Shown here piece after piece: positions 35,794 to 46,193 of a DNA stretch of 64,000 nt; within the stretch, counting starts at the first letter, position 1; every line of letters begins with the position of its first letter. This stretch comes from Candidatus Obscuribacterales bacterium (GTDB lineage Bacteria; Cyanobacteriota; Vampirovibrionia; Obscuribacterales; Obscuribacteraceae), in the NCBI GenBank assembly GCA_019744775.1, contig JAIETZ010000004.1, positions 372,001 to 436,000 on the forward strand, in the 5' to 3' direction. A program made the translations under genes and the position numbers. Below the pieces are notes generated by a model, which saw nothing but the letters and a program-made list of their open reading frames with translations, made no database searches and was not told the origin of the DNA.

Positions 35794-37240
35794 GTATCAT
35801 CAGTTAGAGCAGGAATTAGTCGGCATCGTCGGACGTGATCATGTTTTATCATCACCCGTGGATCTTGCAGTATATGAATGTGACGGAGAAACGCTGGATA
35901 CGGCTCGTCCGGATTTAGTTGTACTTCCCGGAAACTCCGACGAAGTATCGGCAGTTGTGAAACTAGCCAATAAGCACAAAGTGCCTATTTCCCCTCGTGG
36001 CGCAGGTACTGGACTATCAGGTGGTGCCACCACAATCATGGGTGGTATCAGTCTTGTTCTGACGCGCATGAAGAAAATAATCAATATTGATCCGGAAAAT
36101 CTCACCGCAACTGTAGAAGTTGGCGTAACCAATATTGCTGTTTCCAAGGCAACAGCCAAATGGGGTCTTTATTTTGCTCCGGATCCATCCAGCCAAATTG
36201 CATCAACAATTGGCGGTAATATCGCCGAGAATTCCGGTGGTCCGCATACGCTTAAATACGGCATGACAAACCAGCATGTAGTGGGCGTAAAGGTAGTTCT
36301 ACCGGACGGTCGAGTTACAACTTTTGGCGGCAAGGCGCGTGACAATTCAGGATTGGATCTTCTAGGTGTCTTTATTGGATCGGAAGGCACACTCGGCATT
36401 GCGGTTGAAGCTACGTTGAAGCTAACTCCGTTACCTAAGCAAATTGAAACTATGATCGCCTATTTCCCCTCAGTAGAGAAAGGCGGGCAAGCCGTATCAG
36501 ACGTTGTTGCTCATGGCGTAATTCCAGCTGCTATGGAAATGATCGACAAACTAACTCTCAATGCTGTTGAGGACGCTTTAAAGTTAGGACTGCAAAAAGA
36601 TGCGGGTGCACTTTTGATTGTCGAACTCGACGGACAAAAGGCAGGCATTGCCGCACAAAAAGAAATTGTTATTGATTGCGTCAAGAAAAATAGCGCCACT
36701 AATATTTCATGGGCAGAAAACCCTCAGGAAAGAATGTCTATATGGAAGGCGCGTAAATCGGCCTTTGGAGCGCTCGGCCGAATTGCTCCACATGCATATG
36801 TGTTGGACGGAGTAATTCCAAGATCAAAACTAGCTGAGGCAATTTCTTCAATTGCAGCCATCAGCGAAAAATACAAAGTGATGATCGCAAATGTATATCA
36901 TGCAGGCGATGGCAATTTGCACCCGGCCATTTTGTTTCACCGCGACAATCAAGAAGAGACTCTGCGCGTGATGAATGCAGCCCGGGAAATTTTAGAGCTG
37001 TGCCTGATGCTGGGCGGCACATTATCAGGCGAGCACGGTATAGGAATTGAGAAATTGGACGAGATGCCTTTGGCTTTTAGCCAAACAGATCTCCAATGCA
37101 TGTCTTATGTGCATACTGCTTTCAATCCAGAAGGTATATTGAACCCCGGCAAGGTTGTTCCGAACCTCAAATCTTGCGGTGAGTCAGGCATTCGCCCCTT
37201 GCTGCGTCACCAGCTATCGGCAGCCGGAACATTAAATTAG
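35780..37240 (+). CDS. glcD: FAD-linked oxidase, glycolate oxidase subunit GlcD-like
   Basis: 486 residues. Oxidises a 2-hydroxy acid such as glycolate or D-lactate. FAD-binding PCMH domain at about 35-215 with PRGAGTGLSGGAT, the PDPSSQIASTIGGNIAEN block and GLDLLGVFIGSEGTLGI; the C-terminal cap contains NVYHAGDGNLHP with the metal/substrate histidines and LSGEHGIGIEK. No GlcE or GlcF (iron-sulfur) gene follows, so it may use another partner or be a single-subunit D-lactate dehydrogenase. GGAGACGG before the ATG supports the start. Confidence 0.92.
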   Translation: MSDTKYHQLEQELVGIVGRDHVLSSPVDLAVYECDGETLDTARPDLVVLPGNSDEVSAVVKLANKHKVPISPRGAGTGLSGGATTIMGGISLVLTRMKKIINIDPENLTATVEVGVTNIAVSKATAKWGLYFAPDPSSQIASTIGGNIAENSGGPHTLKYGMTNQHVVGVKVVLPDGRVTTFGGKARDNSGLDLLGVFIGSEGTLGIAVEATLKLTPLPKQIETMIAYFPSVEKGGQAVSDVVAHGVIPAAMEMIDKLTLNAVEDALKLGLQKDAGALLIVELDGQKAGIAAQKEIVIDCVKKNSATNISWAENPQERMSIWKARKSAFGALGRIAPHAYVLDGVIPRSKLAEAISSIAAISEKYKVMIANVYHAGDGNLHPAILFHRDNQEETLRVMNAAREILELCLMLGGTLSGEHGIGIEKLDEMPLAFSQTDLQCMSYVHTAFNPEGILNPGKVVPNLKSCGESGIRPLLRHQLSAAGTLN

Positions 37241-37329
37241 GCGTCTAATAATTGCCATTTTGGGGTATGATCCCACTGTGAGACTTCAATACTGGGTGCC
37301 AAAAAACAATCAGAGAGGTAGTAACTAAC

Positions 37330-39057
37330 TTGCACGGCAAACTTGATCTGTCGAAAAGTAAAGGCCTGAAAAAATCTGAAATTAAGAAGCTTGAACGACT
37401 TCTTCAAGAACGCATCCCAGTCGATAAAGTACTCACGCTAGATATTGCCGAATCGGCTGCAGAATTCTCCCACGAAACTGGTTATCCTATATCTCTGGTC
37501 ATTGACCGGCGTGGTCAGGTCGTAAATGTCACCCTCGGGCAACCCTCCGATGTAAATATGCCGGAGTTGCGCGGCGTGCGTGTGGGACCGGGACGTCTTT
37601 GCGGTCATCGCATTATTCATACCCTTTTAGTAAACGGCGGCAATAAGGTCAATCGCCAGACTCCATCTAAAGAAAGTCTGCAAGTCCTTGCTCGTCATCG
37701 CCTTGATCTTTTAGCAACGATTGAAGTAAACCCTCAGGGATCATTTAGTAGCAAGAAAGGTGAACATGGCGTATTGGCCGATGTTGTCCATATCGCACAT
37801 TTGCTGCCTAAGCGTTCCAGCGATGGTGATATTTGGAAGCTGATGCAACCATCTACTGTTCGCATGGCCGAAACTGAAGATTTTGCAGGGTTGATATCTT
37901 CTCTGGAAGATGAATTTTCCAAGCTTGCTCCAAACCTGAAATTAGGCAAAGGCGAAGAACGCGCAGTTTTGGCAGGACTAATAACTGCAGAAACCGATGC
38001 TTGGATGGTGGAAGACGAACTAGATGAGCTTGCTCAACTAGCTCGATCGGCAGGAGCTACTGTATGCGGTCGCCTTACTCAAAGCCGCTTTACGCCTGAC
38101 GCACGATACTTTTTCGGCTCCGGCAAAGTGCAGGAGCTTGCCCTTCTCGTACAAGAGATGGGGGCCAATCTGGTTATCATTGATGATGAGCTGACTCCAA
38201 ATCAACAACGCAATTTGGAAGAGATTGTCGGCGTCAAAGTAATTGATCGGACAGAACTAATTCTCGATATTTTTGCTCAACGCGCACAGACCAAAGAAGG
38301 AAAACTGCAAGTTGAGCTTGCTCAACTCAACTATCTTTTCCCACGACTAATCGGTAAAGGATTGACCTTGAGCAGACTGGGCGGCGGAATAGGAACAAGA
38401 GGCCCTGGTGAAACCAAGCTTGAAGTTGACAGACGCCGTATCCGCGATCGCATTACGCTTTTGCAAAAGCAAACAGTCAACATTCACAACTATCGTCAAA
38501 CACAAAGACGCAAGCGCCAGGATGAACATTTGCCGACAGTAGCGCTTACTGGTTATACAAACTCAGGCAAATCAACTCTTTTGAATGCTTTGACTAAAGC
38601 TGAAGTGCTTGTGGAAAACAAACTCTTCGCTACGTTGGATCCGGCAACTAGAAGAACCGTCCTGCCGGACAACAGTCCTGTATTGATGACAGACACGGTA
38701 GGATTTATCAAAAAGCTGCCGACAGATCTTATTGCGGCATTTAAAGCAACACTTGAAGAAGTTGCCATGGCAGATGTTCTTATGCACGTTGTTGATGCTT
38801 CGCATCCAAACGTCTTAGACCAGATAAATTCCGTCTACGATGTATTGAGCGAGCTTTCCGCTATCGATAAGCCGATGATCACTGTCTTGAATAAAGCCGA
38901 TGTCGTGCGTCAAGAAGATTTAGAATGGCTCGCAGCACAAGTGCCAAATCCAATTGTCGTTTCAGCAATTAAGCGCCAAGGTTTAGGTGGACTACTTAAA
39001 CAAGTGCAGTCGATTCTCGAAGAGGTTTGTCCGGAGCGACGTCTTTACTCAGCTTAG
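37330..39057 (+). CDS. hflX: GTPase HflX, long cyanobacterial-type form
   Basis: 575 residues from a TTG with GAGAGG upstream. HflX splits stalled 70S ribosomes under stress. The canonical HflX N-domain starts about residue 210 ([20 protein letters not shown]), followed by the glycine-rich [17 protein letters not shown] and the G domain with GYTNSGKST (G1), [11 protein letters not shown] (G3) and NKAD (G4). The first ~200 residues form an extra domain ([37 protein letters not shown]), which also occurs in cyanobacterial HflX. This is one of the better lineage markers of the window. The 3' end overlaps the subtilase gene by four bases. Confidence 0.95.
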   Translation: MHGKLDLSKSKGLKKSEIKKLERLLQERIPVDKVLTLDIAESAAEFSHETGYPISLVIDRRGQVVNVTLGQPSDVNMPELRGVRVGPGRLCGHRIIHTLLVNGGNKVNRQTPSKESLQVLARHRLDLLATIEVNPQGSFSSKKGEHGVLADVVHIAHLLPKRSSDGDIWKLMQPSTVRMAETEDFAGLISSLEDEFSKLAPNLKLGKGEERAVLAGLITAETDAWMVEDELDELAQLARSAGATVCGRLTQSRFTPDARYFFGSGKVQELALLVQEMGANLVIIDDELTPNQQRNLEEIVGVKVIDRTELILDIFAQRAQTKEGKLQVELAQLNYLFPRLIGKGLTLSRLGGGIGTRGPGETKLEVDRRRIRDRITLLQKQTVNIHNYRQTQRRKRQDEHLPTVALTGYTNSGKSTLLNALTKAEVLVENKLFATLDPATRRTVLPDNSPVLMTDTVGFIKKLPTDLIAAFKATLEEVAMADVLMHVVDASHPNVLDQINSVYDVLSELSAIDKPMITVLNKADVVRQEDLEWLAAQVPNPIVVSAIKRQGLGGLLKQVQSILEEVCPERRLYSA

Positions 39058-41222
39058 TGTCCTTTGTCCGGTGTAGCAGGCTTTGGAGCCGGAGCTGAAC
39101 GTCTCGGTTGGTTACCGCCGGACCTTGATCCTCTGGATTGACCGCCCCTGTCCCCACCACCGGAACTGCCGGCTGCGGTGCCGCTTCCTGCTGAGCTACT
39201 GCTGCTATTTCCTCCACCGGAACTACCGCCGCCGCCTCCGTAGCTGCCGCCACCACCCGAGCTGTCACCGCCTCCTCCTGAGCTACCGCCACCACCGCCT
39301 GAGCCGCCGCCACCTCCGCCTCCACCACCGCCCGAGCTACCGCTTGGTGGACTACCGCCTCGTGACCCGCCGCCACCACCAGTGCCACCACTGGCAGTTC
39401 CACCACTGGCAGTTCCACCGCCTGAGCTGGTTCCTGTACCTTTTGATGGTTCCGACGAGGATGCGTGAGATGTTCCCGGTGCAGAAGCATTTGATGTTTC
39501 CGGTGCTGACGAATTTATTGCATCCGCCGTAGATGGTTTCGTTGGCTCTGGAGAAGACGCATTCGCTGTCTCCGGCGCAGATGCTTTTGGTGCTTCCGGC
39601 GCTGGTGCATTTGCAGTCTCCGGTGCCTGCGGTCTCGTCGGTTCCGGCGCTGGTGTATTTGCTGTCTCCGGTGCAGATGCTTTTGGTGCTTCTTGCGCTG
39701 GTGTATTTGCTGTCTCCGGTGCAGATGCTTTTGGCGCTTCTTGCGCTGGTGTATTTGCTGTCTCCGGCGCAGATGCTTGTGGTGCTTCTTGCGCTGGTGT
39801 ATTTGCTGTCTCCGGTGCCTGCGGTCTCGTCGGTTCCGGCGCTGGTGTAGCCGGTGCAGATGCATTGGTGGTTACAGGTTGAGATGTTGCAGGTGACGAC
39901 ACAGGTTTGGGAGGCGTTGCAGTTTGAGTACCTGTTTTAGCAGTTGTGCCCGATTGTGGACGCGGCTTCGGAGTTCTCTCCTGAGGTCCTGTTGCAACCA
40001 TGCTGCCCTCAACAAATGTTCCAGATGCGGCCAGTGCTTTTTCAGCATTGATAATTCCATATCCAAGTCCGGGACCTGAAGACGTTGTGCCTTTCGTTAG
40101 ACAATACAGTACTTCGTCAGCAGTAAAAGTTGGATGGTTATTCCAAACAATTGCTGCCACAGCAGCTACTTGAGCTGCTGCAAACGACGTGCCACTAACA
40201 GTGACGAGCTTGCCCGTATTATCAGTTGCGAAAATGTTACTACCTGGAGCACCAAACCACACAGGACCACCGTAATTGGAAAAACTACAGCGCTGTCCTT
40301 CCTTGTCTGCCGCACCCACAAGAATTAGGTTTGGACTAATCCAACCGTTTAGTCTCATACCGGCATTTCCGGCTGGAGCAAAAACGAGTCCGCCATCATC
40401 GTGAAACAACCCTATCATGGCGTAGACCAGAGGATGACTCTTTAGCGTCCAACCAGCATCAATTGGACAAGCACCAATAACAACTATCGGTGAATTCGTT
40501 TTTTTGCGGGCTTCAGCAAAACCCATGATTATGTGTTCGTCATCCGTTCCATATTGATTACCAATTTTGATTGACATTGCGTAAGCGCCCGTATCCGCAC
40601 CGGCTATGTCTTTGTTGTTATTACAGATTGCCGCAGCCACGCTTGCGACCTTGGTGCCGTGACCTCCCTCGGGGACTTCATCTAATTGATAATTGCCGCC
40701 GTATGAGCTTCCATAAACTACGTCCGCTCCGCCACTAGGGCATTTCCCCTGAAGATCTCCCAATGCAGTTATTCCTGAATCCATAAAAGTTATGTAGTGG
40801 TTGTACGCCTTGGACACTTGCCATGCCTTTGGAAAGCTGCAATAGAACAAATTCCATTGATTGGAGAAATACGGATCATTGGCTGCAGCTGAAGTTTGAT
40901 TCCATGCACAACGGTAGTTAAGCTGTGCACCCACGACCGATGGGTCTTTCGCTAGCGTTGCACAAATTTCAGGTGCCTTGCCCGCTGGAGTCTGAATTCT
41001 CAGTAAATGCGCAAAAGTCAAACTACGATCAGCGACTACCTTTGCACCAAGTGATTTCACTAATTCAGTACATTTCAACTGATCAGCGGGTACTGCCAGA
41101 ACAATATCAGGCTCATAATTCAGTCCGGAAGCATAAGAAGGCGGAACGATACCGGAGAGTATCAAACTGAAAACAACCAAAAATTTCGCAGCAAGAGACC
41201 TTATTGAATCACGCTGTCCCAT
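39054..41222 (-). CDS. Secreted subtilisin-like serine protease with repeat region and glycine-rich tail
   Basis: 722 residues from the ATG at 41222, preceded by GGGAGG at five bases. A signal peptide ([18 protein letters not shown]) and a propeptide-like part (about 40-105) precede an S8 domain with the catalytic triad Asp148 (FMDSG), His188 (GGHGTKVA) and Ser346 ([12 protein letters not shown]), and the oxyanion Asn286 in APAGNAG. After about residue 410 come Pro/Thr/Ala-rich repeats of 16 residues ([16 protein letters not shown] type), then a Gly/Ser tail of about 80 residues and a basic end. The tail could attach the protease to the cell surface. Not clustered with a substrate gene. Confidence 0.92.
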   Translation of the reverse strand: MGQRDSIRSLAAKFLVVFSLILSGIVPPSYASGLNYEPDIVLAVPADQLKCTELVKSLGAKVVADRSLTFAHLLRIQTPAGKAPEICATLAKDPSVVGAQLNYRCAWNQTSAAANDPYFSNQWNLFYCSFPKAWQVSKAYNHYITFMDSGITALGDLQGKCPSGGADVVYGSSYGGNYQLDEVPEGGHGTKVASVAAAICNNNKDIAGADTGAYAMSIKIGNQYGTDDEHIIMGFAEARKKTNSPIVVIGACPIDAGWTLKSHPLVYAMIGLFHDDGGLVFAPAGNAGMRLNGWISPNLILVGAADKEGQRCSFSNYGGPVWFGAPGSNIFATDNTGKLVTVSGTSFAAAQVAAVAAIVWNNHPTFTADEVLYCLTKGTTSSGPGLGYGIINAEKALAASGTFVEGSMVATGPQERTPKPRPQSGTTAKTGTQTATPPKPVSSPATSQPVTTNASAPATPAPEPTRPQAPETANTPAQEAPQASAPETANTPAQEAPKASAPETANTPAQEAPKASAPETANTPAPEPTRPQAPETANAPAPEAPKASAPETANASSPEPTKPSTADAINSSAPETSNASAPGTSHASSSEPSKGTGTSSGGGTASGGTASGGTGGGGGSRGGSPPSGSSGGGGGGGGGGSGGGGGSSGGGGDSSGGGGSYGGGGGSSGGGNSSSSSAGSGTAAGSSGGGDRGGQSRGSRSGGNQPRRSAPAPKPATPDKGH
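39541..39850 (-). repeat. Tandem 48-base coding repeats in the subtilase gene
   Basis: About six imperfect copies of a 48-base unit encode 16-residue blocks such as [16 protein letters not shown]. Some units carry a variant insert ([10 protein letters not shown]). The near-identity of several units at DNA level suggests recent expansion by slippage or recombination and predicts length variation between strains. Confidence 0.85.
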
Positions 41223-41381
41223 TGATCCTCCCAGTCCAGAGCACAATACTAAGCCTTCTATACATATACCCGCATACTCATACCCGCATACTCACGCTTG
41301 GCACCACCAGTTAATGTTAAGCCCTGGTGACTATCAGCTTGCCTATGGGTATATCTGAAATTGGTGAGCGAGAGGCTGCAT

Positions 41382-41846
41382 ATGTTAATTCGACTAACGC
41401 TGAGTTTGTCATTATTGCTGGCAACAGCATTCTATAATCCTGCCTTTTCGCAGAATCAACCTACCTGGCGACAAACTCTCGGAACACAACAGAAGCAACA
41501 GAATTTTTGGGATGGCTGGTTTAAGAATGATCAAGCGCAAGTCACAGCGGAAAACAATCGCAAAAAATGGAATGAACTGCAATTGAAGGCTGAATGCAAA
41601 ACAACCTTGATGAATCCGCAACTACGTGGCTCAAATGACCCCTCGAAGACTTTTAAGAATATGCTTGGTCAAACAAATACCACTTCCGGGCACATGGCTG
41701 GTTACAATGGCAATCAAGGATATGGAACAAATTACGGCACCTATCAGGATGGTGGTCAGCGAGTTACCGGACAGTATGACGGTATGGGCGCAATGGGACA
41801 AGACACTGGCGCCGCTCCGGTATCGAGAGAAATGCCACGGTATTAA
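41382..41846 (+). CDS. Small secreted protein, Gln/Asn/Gly-rich
   Basis: About 154 residues from the ATG at 41382 with GAGAGG seven bases upstream; TTG at 41361 is the alternative start. A signal peptide (LTLSLSLLLATAFYNPAFS) precedes a polar mature part with several Trp (PTWRQTL, FWDGWFK) and a C-terminal Gly/Tyr/Asn/Gln-rich stretch (GYNGNQGYGTNYGTY). No domain is recognised. It lies divergently from the subtilase gene, which could share regulation. Its end overlaps the pirin gene by four bases. Confidence 0.65.
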   Translation: MLIRLTLSLSLLLATAFYNPAFSQNQPTWRQTLGTQQKQQNFWDGWFKNDQAQVTAENNRKKWNELQLKAECKTTLMNPQLRGSNDPSKTFKNMLGQTNTTSGHMAGYNGNQGYGTNYGTYQDGGQRVTGQYDGMGAMGQDTGAAPVSREMPRY

Positions 41847-42532
41847 TATAGTTTCGACATATCAAATAAAAGTACTTCTGTCAGCTCGAGAGCAGTCAGA
41901 CTCAGTTCAGACTCATTGCTAACGGCCACACCATCTCCGTACTGGATCTCCAAATCCCCGATTCGTGCATGGCCTTTTACTACCTGCAGCCAGCAGTGCA
42001 ATGGCACGGCAAGAGACTGACCAGCATCAATGCTGGATCCCAACAGCACAACATTTTGATGAATACAGAGGCTACTCTCAGAGACTTCTGGTCCGGCTAG
42101 AATTTTCCATGAGTTTTTACCGAGTTCAATTTGCTTCTGTTCATAGCCTGGTTGAATACCAGATTTTTCCGGACGAATCCAAATCTGTAATAGGTGAACA
42201 GGTTCAGAAGCAGAATGATTGAATTCGCTATGTACGACGCCTGTGCCTGCGCTCATGCGCTGTAATTCGCCTTTACGAATAACTTCACATGTACCCATGC
42301 TGTCTTTGTGTTCGAGAGCGCCTTCTATTATGTAGGTAATAATTTCCATGTCCCTATGAGGATGCGAACCAAAGCCCTTTCCGGGATCGATCACATCTTC
42401 ATTGATCACGCGCAACGGTCCAAAACCCATATGTTCGGGATCGTAATATTCAGCAAATGAAAAACTATGCTTACTATCCAGCCAGTCTGAATTGCTTGAT
42501 CCTCGTTCGGATGCCTTTCTCACACGAATCAT
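41843..42532 (-). CDS. Pirin family protein (YhaK type)
   Basis: 229 residues from the ATG at 42532, preceded by AGAGG; the longer frame to 42592 adds 20 unconserved residues. Bicupin fold: HSFSFAEYYDPEHMGFG, the metal-binding SHPHRDMEIITYI and GTGVVHSEFN. Quercetinase activity is known for YhaK/YhhW relatives; the second cupin is degenerate as usual. Cytosolic, likely Fe-binding. Confidence 0.92.
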   Translation of the reverse strand: MIRVRKASERGSSNSDWLDSKHSFSFAEYYDPEHMGFGPLRVINEDVIDPGKGFGSHPHRDMEIITYIIEGALEHKDSMGTCEVIRKGELQRMSAGTGVVHSEFNHSASEPVHLLQIWIRPEKSGIQPGYEQKQIELGKNSWKILAGPEVSESSLCIHQNVVLLGSSIDAGQSLAVPLHCWLQVVKGHARIGDLEIQYGDGVAVSNESELSLTALELTEVLLFDMSKLY

Positions 42533-42639
42533 ATGAGATACCTCTTTAAGATTTCTGCCCTTGGCACTTAAGAAATCTGCCCCTGGCGCCAATCACTCAG
42601 CGTAGGGGCAGAATACCCTCGAACCCAACAATACGGCTT

Positions 42640-43845
42640 TTACGGAACGAATGAGAGGCTGCCGGAAGGAGCTGGATTGTGCAGTTGGGCAATCTTTTCC
42701 TTGAGGTAATCGAGTGCCATTTTTACCTGCTCTTCCTTATCTTTGATTTGAATATCCGGAGCTACACCTACTTTGTTGATGTCGCTGCCGTTTGGCGTGA
42801 AGTACTTCGACACTGTAATGTGAATAGCCGCACCCCCCGGTAGACGGTTGATCTCTTGTACGAGACCTTTGCCGTATGTGCGAGTACCGATAACCACAGC
42901 GCGAGAGTTATCTTTCAGTGCACCGGCTAAAATTTCACTTGCTGAAGCACTATCTTCATCTACAAGGATAACCATTGGCTGATGCGTGAGTGGCTCACCG
43001 GAAGCAACGTCAGTGTGCTTGCCATGGCGTCCTATGGTTGAAACAATTGCTCCATCTTCCAAGAGCATATCGGCAATTTCCAAAGCGTTGGAAAGTAATC
43101 CGCCTGGATTGTCTCTCAAGTCGACGATTAAACCATCGGTTGTGGACAACTTCTGCAAAGCCATTCTGAACTCTTTGGATGCATCGTTGGAGATAAAAGT
43201 CGAGAGTTGGATGTAACCAATGTTCGGTTGCATGATTTTGTAGGACACAGCGTGAATGGTTATTTCTGCTCTAACGATGTTGAACGCCACAACTTGCTCT
43301 TTGTGCTTAACTGCAATCTTCACAGGGGAGCCTAGCTGACCGCGAATTTTTTCAGCGGCTTGCTCTGGCGTAAGCCCGATAGCAGAAGAGCCGTCGATCG
43401 CTACAATTTCATCTCCAGCTCTTATTCCGGCAATTTCGGCAGGGCTGTTTTCAATTGTGCGGGTGACGATTAATTTGGTGTTGTCCTTCGATTGCTGGAG
43501 GTTTATTCCGATGCCGACAATTCTGGCATCTATCGCATCGTTTTCATCCTGGAAGGCTCTAGGATCTAAAAAGCGAGTATAAGGATCAGACAAGCTCTCG
43601 AGCATGCGCTTGATAGCCGCATGAGCGTCGCTGCTGTTACGGATTTGCGCGTCGTACTTGTGCTCCCACGCTGTCCAATTCTGATTGTTGAAATTGGCAT
43701 CGTAGTAGTTGTCTTTTACCAACTGCCAGGCGCGATGATAAATTTCCTGCGGTTGCGAACGATGTCCCTGGGCAGGCTGGTACATCATCGTAAAAGACAC
43801 AAAAAGGGCCAACAAGCATGACCCGAGGCGCTTGCTCAACTGCAT
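42640..43845 (-). CDS. ctpA: Carboxyl-terminal processing protease (S41, CtpA/Prc)
   Basis: 401 residues. A signal peptide (LLALFVSFTMMYQPAQG) precedes a helical N-domain (to about 105), a PDZ domain (about 108-190, GIGINLQQS and GDEIVAIDG) and the S41 core with the Ser/Lys dyad Ser301 (DSASASE) and Lys326 (TYGKGLVQ). It trims periplasmic proteins from their C-termini. In Cyanobacteria a related enzyme processes PsbA; no such substrate is expected here, so peptidoglycan hydrolase or envelope substrates are more likely. Confidence 0.95.
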   Translation of the reverse strand: MQLSKRLGSCLLALFVSFTMMYQPAQGHRSQPQEIYHRAWQLVKDNYYDANFNNQNWTAWEHKYDAQIRNSSDAHAAIKRMLESLSDPYTRFLDPRAFQDENDAIDARIVGIGINLQQSKDNTKLIVTRTIENSPAEIAGIRAGDEIVAIDGSSAIGLTPEQAAEKIRGQLGSPVKIAVKHKEQVVAFNIVRAEITIHAVSYKIMQPNIGYIQLSTFISNDASKEFRMALQKLSTTDGLIVDLRDNPGGLLSNALEIADMLLEDGAIVSTIGRHGKHTDVASGEPLTHQPMVILVDEDSASASEILAGALKDNSRAVVIGTRTYGKGLVQEINRLPGGAAIHITVSKYFTPNGSDINKVGVAPDIQIKDKEEQVKMALDYLKEKIAQLHNPAPSGSLSFVP

Positions 43846-43987
43846 ATGTTTCCGTTTTAGTTGGGTTTAGCCCAGGGAACTCAACTCGAAAAGCCCGAAT
43901 GAAAGAACTGGACTAGTTTTCAGGGATGACTCTTCTGTTATGCCCGAAATTCACATTTCTAAAACTTAGAACATTAAATCTTCTGGT

Positions 43988-45661
43988 TCAAAACCCGTAA
44001 TCGTGCCAGCGCTGGGTTACGAGGCTTTTTATGTCCTCAGACATGGTCAATTCTCGTGGCCAATCACGGTTAAAACCTTCCGAGCGCCACTTGCGAGTGG
44101 CATCAATACCCACTTTTGAGCCATAACCCAGAATTGGGCAGGCGTGATCCAGAATGTCCAAAGGGCCATCCACAAACATCGTATCCCGCTTGGGGTCACA
44201 GTTGCCAAAGACATTGAGGGCAACTTCGGATAAGTTTTGGACGTTGATGTCCTTGTCGACAATAATCACAAACTTAGTGAACATCAGCTGTCCAAGCCCC
44301 CAGACAGCTGCCATAACCTTGCGAGCATGACCTGGATAACGCTTGTCGATGGAGATAATGGCGCAATTATGGAAAACTCCTTCCCATGGCAGATTCATAT
44401 CCACAATTTCCGGCACGAGTAATTGAACCATCGGCAAAAAGATGCGCTCGGTTGCCTTACCTAAATAGCAGTCTTCTTGTGGAGGCTTGCCGACAATAGT
44501 TGTCTGATAAATGGGACTGCGTCTGTGTGTAACAGCAGTCACGTGAAACACAGGGAAAAGGCCAGCCAAACTATAAAAGCCTGTGTGATCACCAAAAGGA
44601 CCTTCTTCTTTTAACTCTTGCTGGTCTACATATCCTTCTATAACAATTTCGGCCGCTGCCGGCACTTCCAAGTCGACGCTTACGCACTTGACCAATTTAA
44701 CCGGTGACTTGCGCAAGAATCCGGCAAATACCATCTCGTCAATATCCGGCGGTAAAGGAGCTGAAGCAGCATATGTAATAGCTGGATCACAACCAAGAGC
44801 CACTGCCACTTCCAGACGGTTGCCCGGCTTCTCATACTGGCTCTTATCGAAAAACGTGCCGTAATTCGGCGGCTCTTCCGGCTGATACGATGGAGATGGA
44901 TTTGCACCCGCGTGAGAACGGGCTGCGTTGCCAATGCTGTCGAGCATTTCTTGCAGTCGTCCGGTTTCTTCATCGGATGGTCTAAAGCTTATTGCAGCTT
45001 GTCCGCCTTTACCTGTTAAGTGGGCAGACTCCATTGAGTCGCGACGCGAATCTTCAAAATGACGAGCTCCGTCGTGATGCTTGTGCCAGTGCATACCTGT
45101 CGTTGTGTTGTCGTAACGCTGCAGTCTGTAAATGGCTACGTTGCGAATGCCTGATTTGGGATCTTTGGTGATGACCACAGGCAGGGTAATAAAATCACCA
45201 GCATCAAGCGGCCAGCATTTGATGACAGGCAATTTGTCGAGCATCGCCTGAGTCGGATCAGTTACAACAACTTCCTGACATGGAGCTGCCATTCTTGTCA
45301 CTTTAGGCGGGAATTGACCGACCTCCATGAGAGTTGGAAGCATGGCCATTTTGGCCATTATTGTTTCCGGCACTTTGGGTTTAACAAGCTTGCGAATTCT
45401 GTCGGCTATCTCGTCGAGATTATCTACCTCAAGCGCCAGGTTCATTCTCTTAGTCGAACCAAAGGCATTGATAAGCACAGGCATGTCATAGCCTTTGACG
45501 TTGGTGAACAAGAGCGCCTTGTTCTTCCCTTCCGGCGATTTGCTTATGCGGTCCGTTATCTCGGCGATTTCCAAGTCAGTCGAAACCGGCACATCAATGC
45601 GCTGCAGCTCACCTTCCTTCTCCAGGACTTTCAAAAATTCACGTAAATCGTTATAAGCCAT
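43988..45661 (-). CDS. UbiD family prenylated-FMN decarboxylase with an internal insertion
   Basis: 557 residues from the ATG at 45661, with TGAGG upstream; a TTG at 45673 is the alternative. Core motifs MAYNDLREFLKVLEKEGELQRI, GIRNVAIYRLQRYD, GMHWHKHHDGARH, EGPFGDHTGFY and KFVIIVDKDINV match UbiD-like decarboxylases, which need prenylated FMN from UbiX. Compared with the usual enzyme there is an insertion of about 75 residues between HDGARH and RLEVAVALG. Given mqnE in the window, it may decarboxylate a menaquinone precursor, but ubiquinone/plastoquinone-type or aromatic acid substrates cannot be excluded. No ubiX gene is visible. Confidence 0.88.
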   Translation of the reverse strand: MAYNDLREFLKVLEKEGELQRIDVPVSTDLEIAEITDRISKSPEGKNKALLFTNVKGYDMPVLINAFGSTKRMNLALEVDNLDEIADRIRKLVKPKVPETIMAKMAMLPTLMEVGQFPPKVTRMAAPCQEVVVTDPTQAMLDKLPVIKCWPLDAGDFITLPVVITKDPKSGIRNVAIYRLQRYDNTTTGMHWHKHHDGARHFEDSRRDSMESAHLTGKGGQAAISFRPSDEETGRLQEMLDSIGNAARSHAGANPSPSYQPEEPPNYGTFFDKSQYEKPGNRLEVAVALGCDPAITYAASAPLPPDIDEMVFAGFLRKSPVKLVKCVSVDLEVPAAAEIVIEGYVDQQELKEEGPFGDHTGFYSLAGLFPVFHVTAVTHRRSPIYQTTIVGKPPQEDCYLGKATERIFLPMVQLLVPEIVDMNLPWEGVFHNCAIISIDKRYPGHARKVMAAVWGLGQLMFTKFVIIVDKDINVQNLSEVALNVFGNCDPKRDTMFVDGPLDILDHACPILGYGSKVGIDATRKWRSEGFNRDWPRELTMSEDIKSLVTQRWHDYGF

Positions 45662-45800
45662 AAAACGCCTCAAGTGCTTGAGTCAGTCAATTGACAAGTC
45701 AAAGACCATGTATTTTAGCCGCTTTTGCGCTCATTTCCCTGATACGCGACTTAAGCAACGAGCTTCAAGACAACTCTTGCTTTCCAGCCAACAATACGTC

Positions 45801-46193
45801 TTAAGCCAAAATGGGAATCTGACGCAGGTGGTCAAAATGTCGATCCCTGCTAAATAGAATAAGCTCATGCTGAATAGCCAGAGCGCCAATCCAAATATCG
45901 TTGGTCGGAATTGGCGTACCTTGCTTTTTCAACTGCAGGAAAATTCGAGCATAATGGTGACTGGTATTGTCGTCAGGACAAAGGACATTTACTCGCGGAG
46001 AATTGAGAAATCGCACTAAGAGCTGTTCGTTTTCATTACCGCGCGATCCTAGAAGAAACCCAGCGCGCAACTCAGCTAAAACCACAAGTGGCACAAAAAT
46101 TTCGCTCGCGCGCCGCAATGCTTCCTTAGCCGAATTATCACCTTTGGAAAAATCAACGTAGCGGTTGGTATCAATGGCAATTCTCACTGCCAC
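45801..46193 (-). CDS. PIN-domain toxin (VapC/FitB type)
   Basis: 130 residues. A PIN ribonuclease fold with the four acidic residues at the expected places: Asp8 (IDTNRYVDF), Glu41 (LAELRAGF), Asp99 (TNDIWIGALA) and Asp117 (SRDRHFD). Such toxins cut tRNA or rRNA. The start lies inside the antitoxin gene, overlapping by 10 bases, the standard arrangement for vapBC/fitAB modules. Confidence 0.93.
   Translation of the reverse strand: MAVRIAIDTNRYVDFSKGDNSAKEALRRASEIFVPLVVLAELRAGFLLGSRGNENEQLLVRFLNSPRVNVLCPDDNTSHHYARIFLQLKKQGTPIPTNDIWIGALAIQHELILFSRDRHFDHLRQIPILA

Noticed and set aside
39515..39865. Arg/His-rich 116-codon frame on the minus strand
   Set aside because: Alternative-frame reading of the 48-base repeat; the PETAN-type frame is supported by the protease domain upstream.
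39083..39896. Long open frames antisense to the subtilase repeat and glycine-rich region
   Set aside because: They are translations of low-complexity Pro/Gly codons read backward (runs of Cys, Arg, Leu), with no ribosome site and no conserved pattern.
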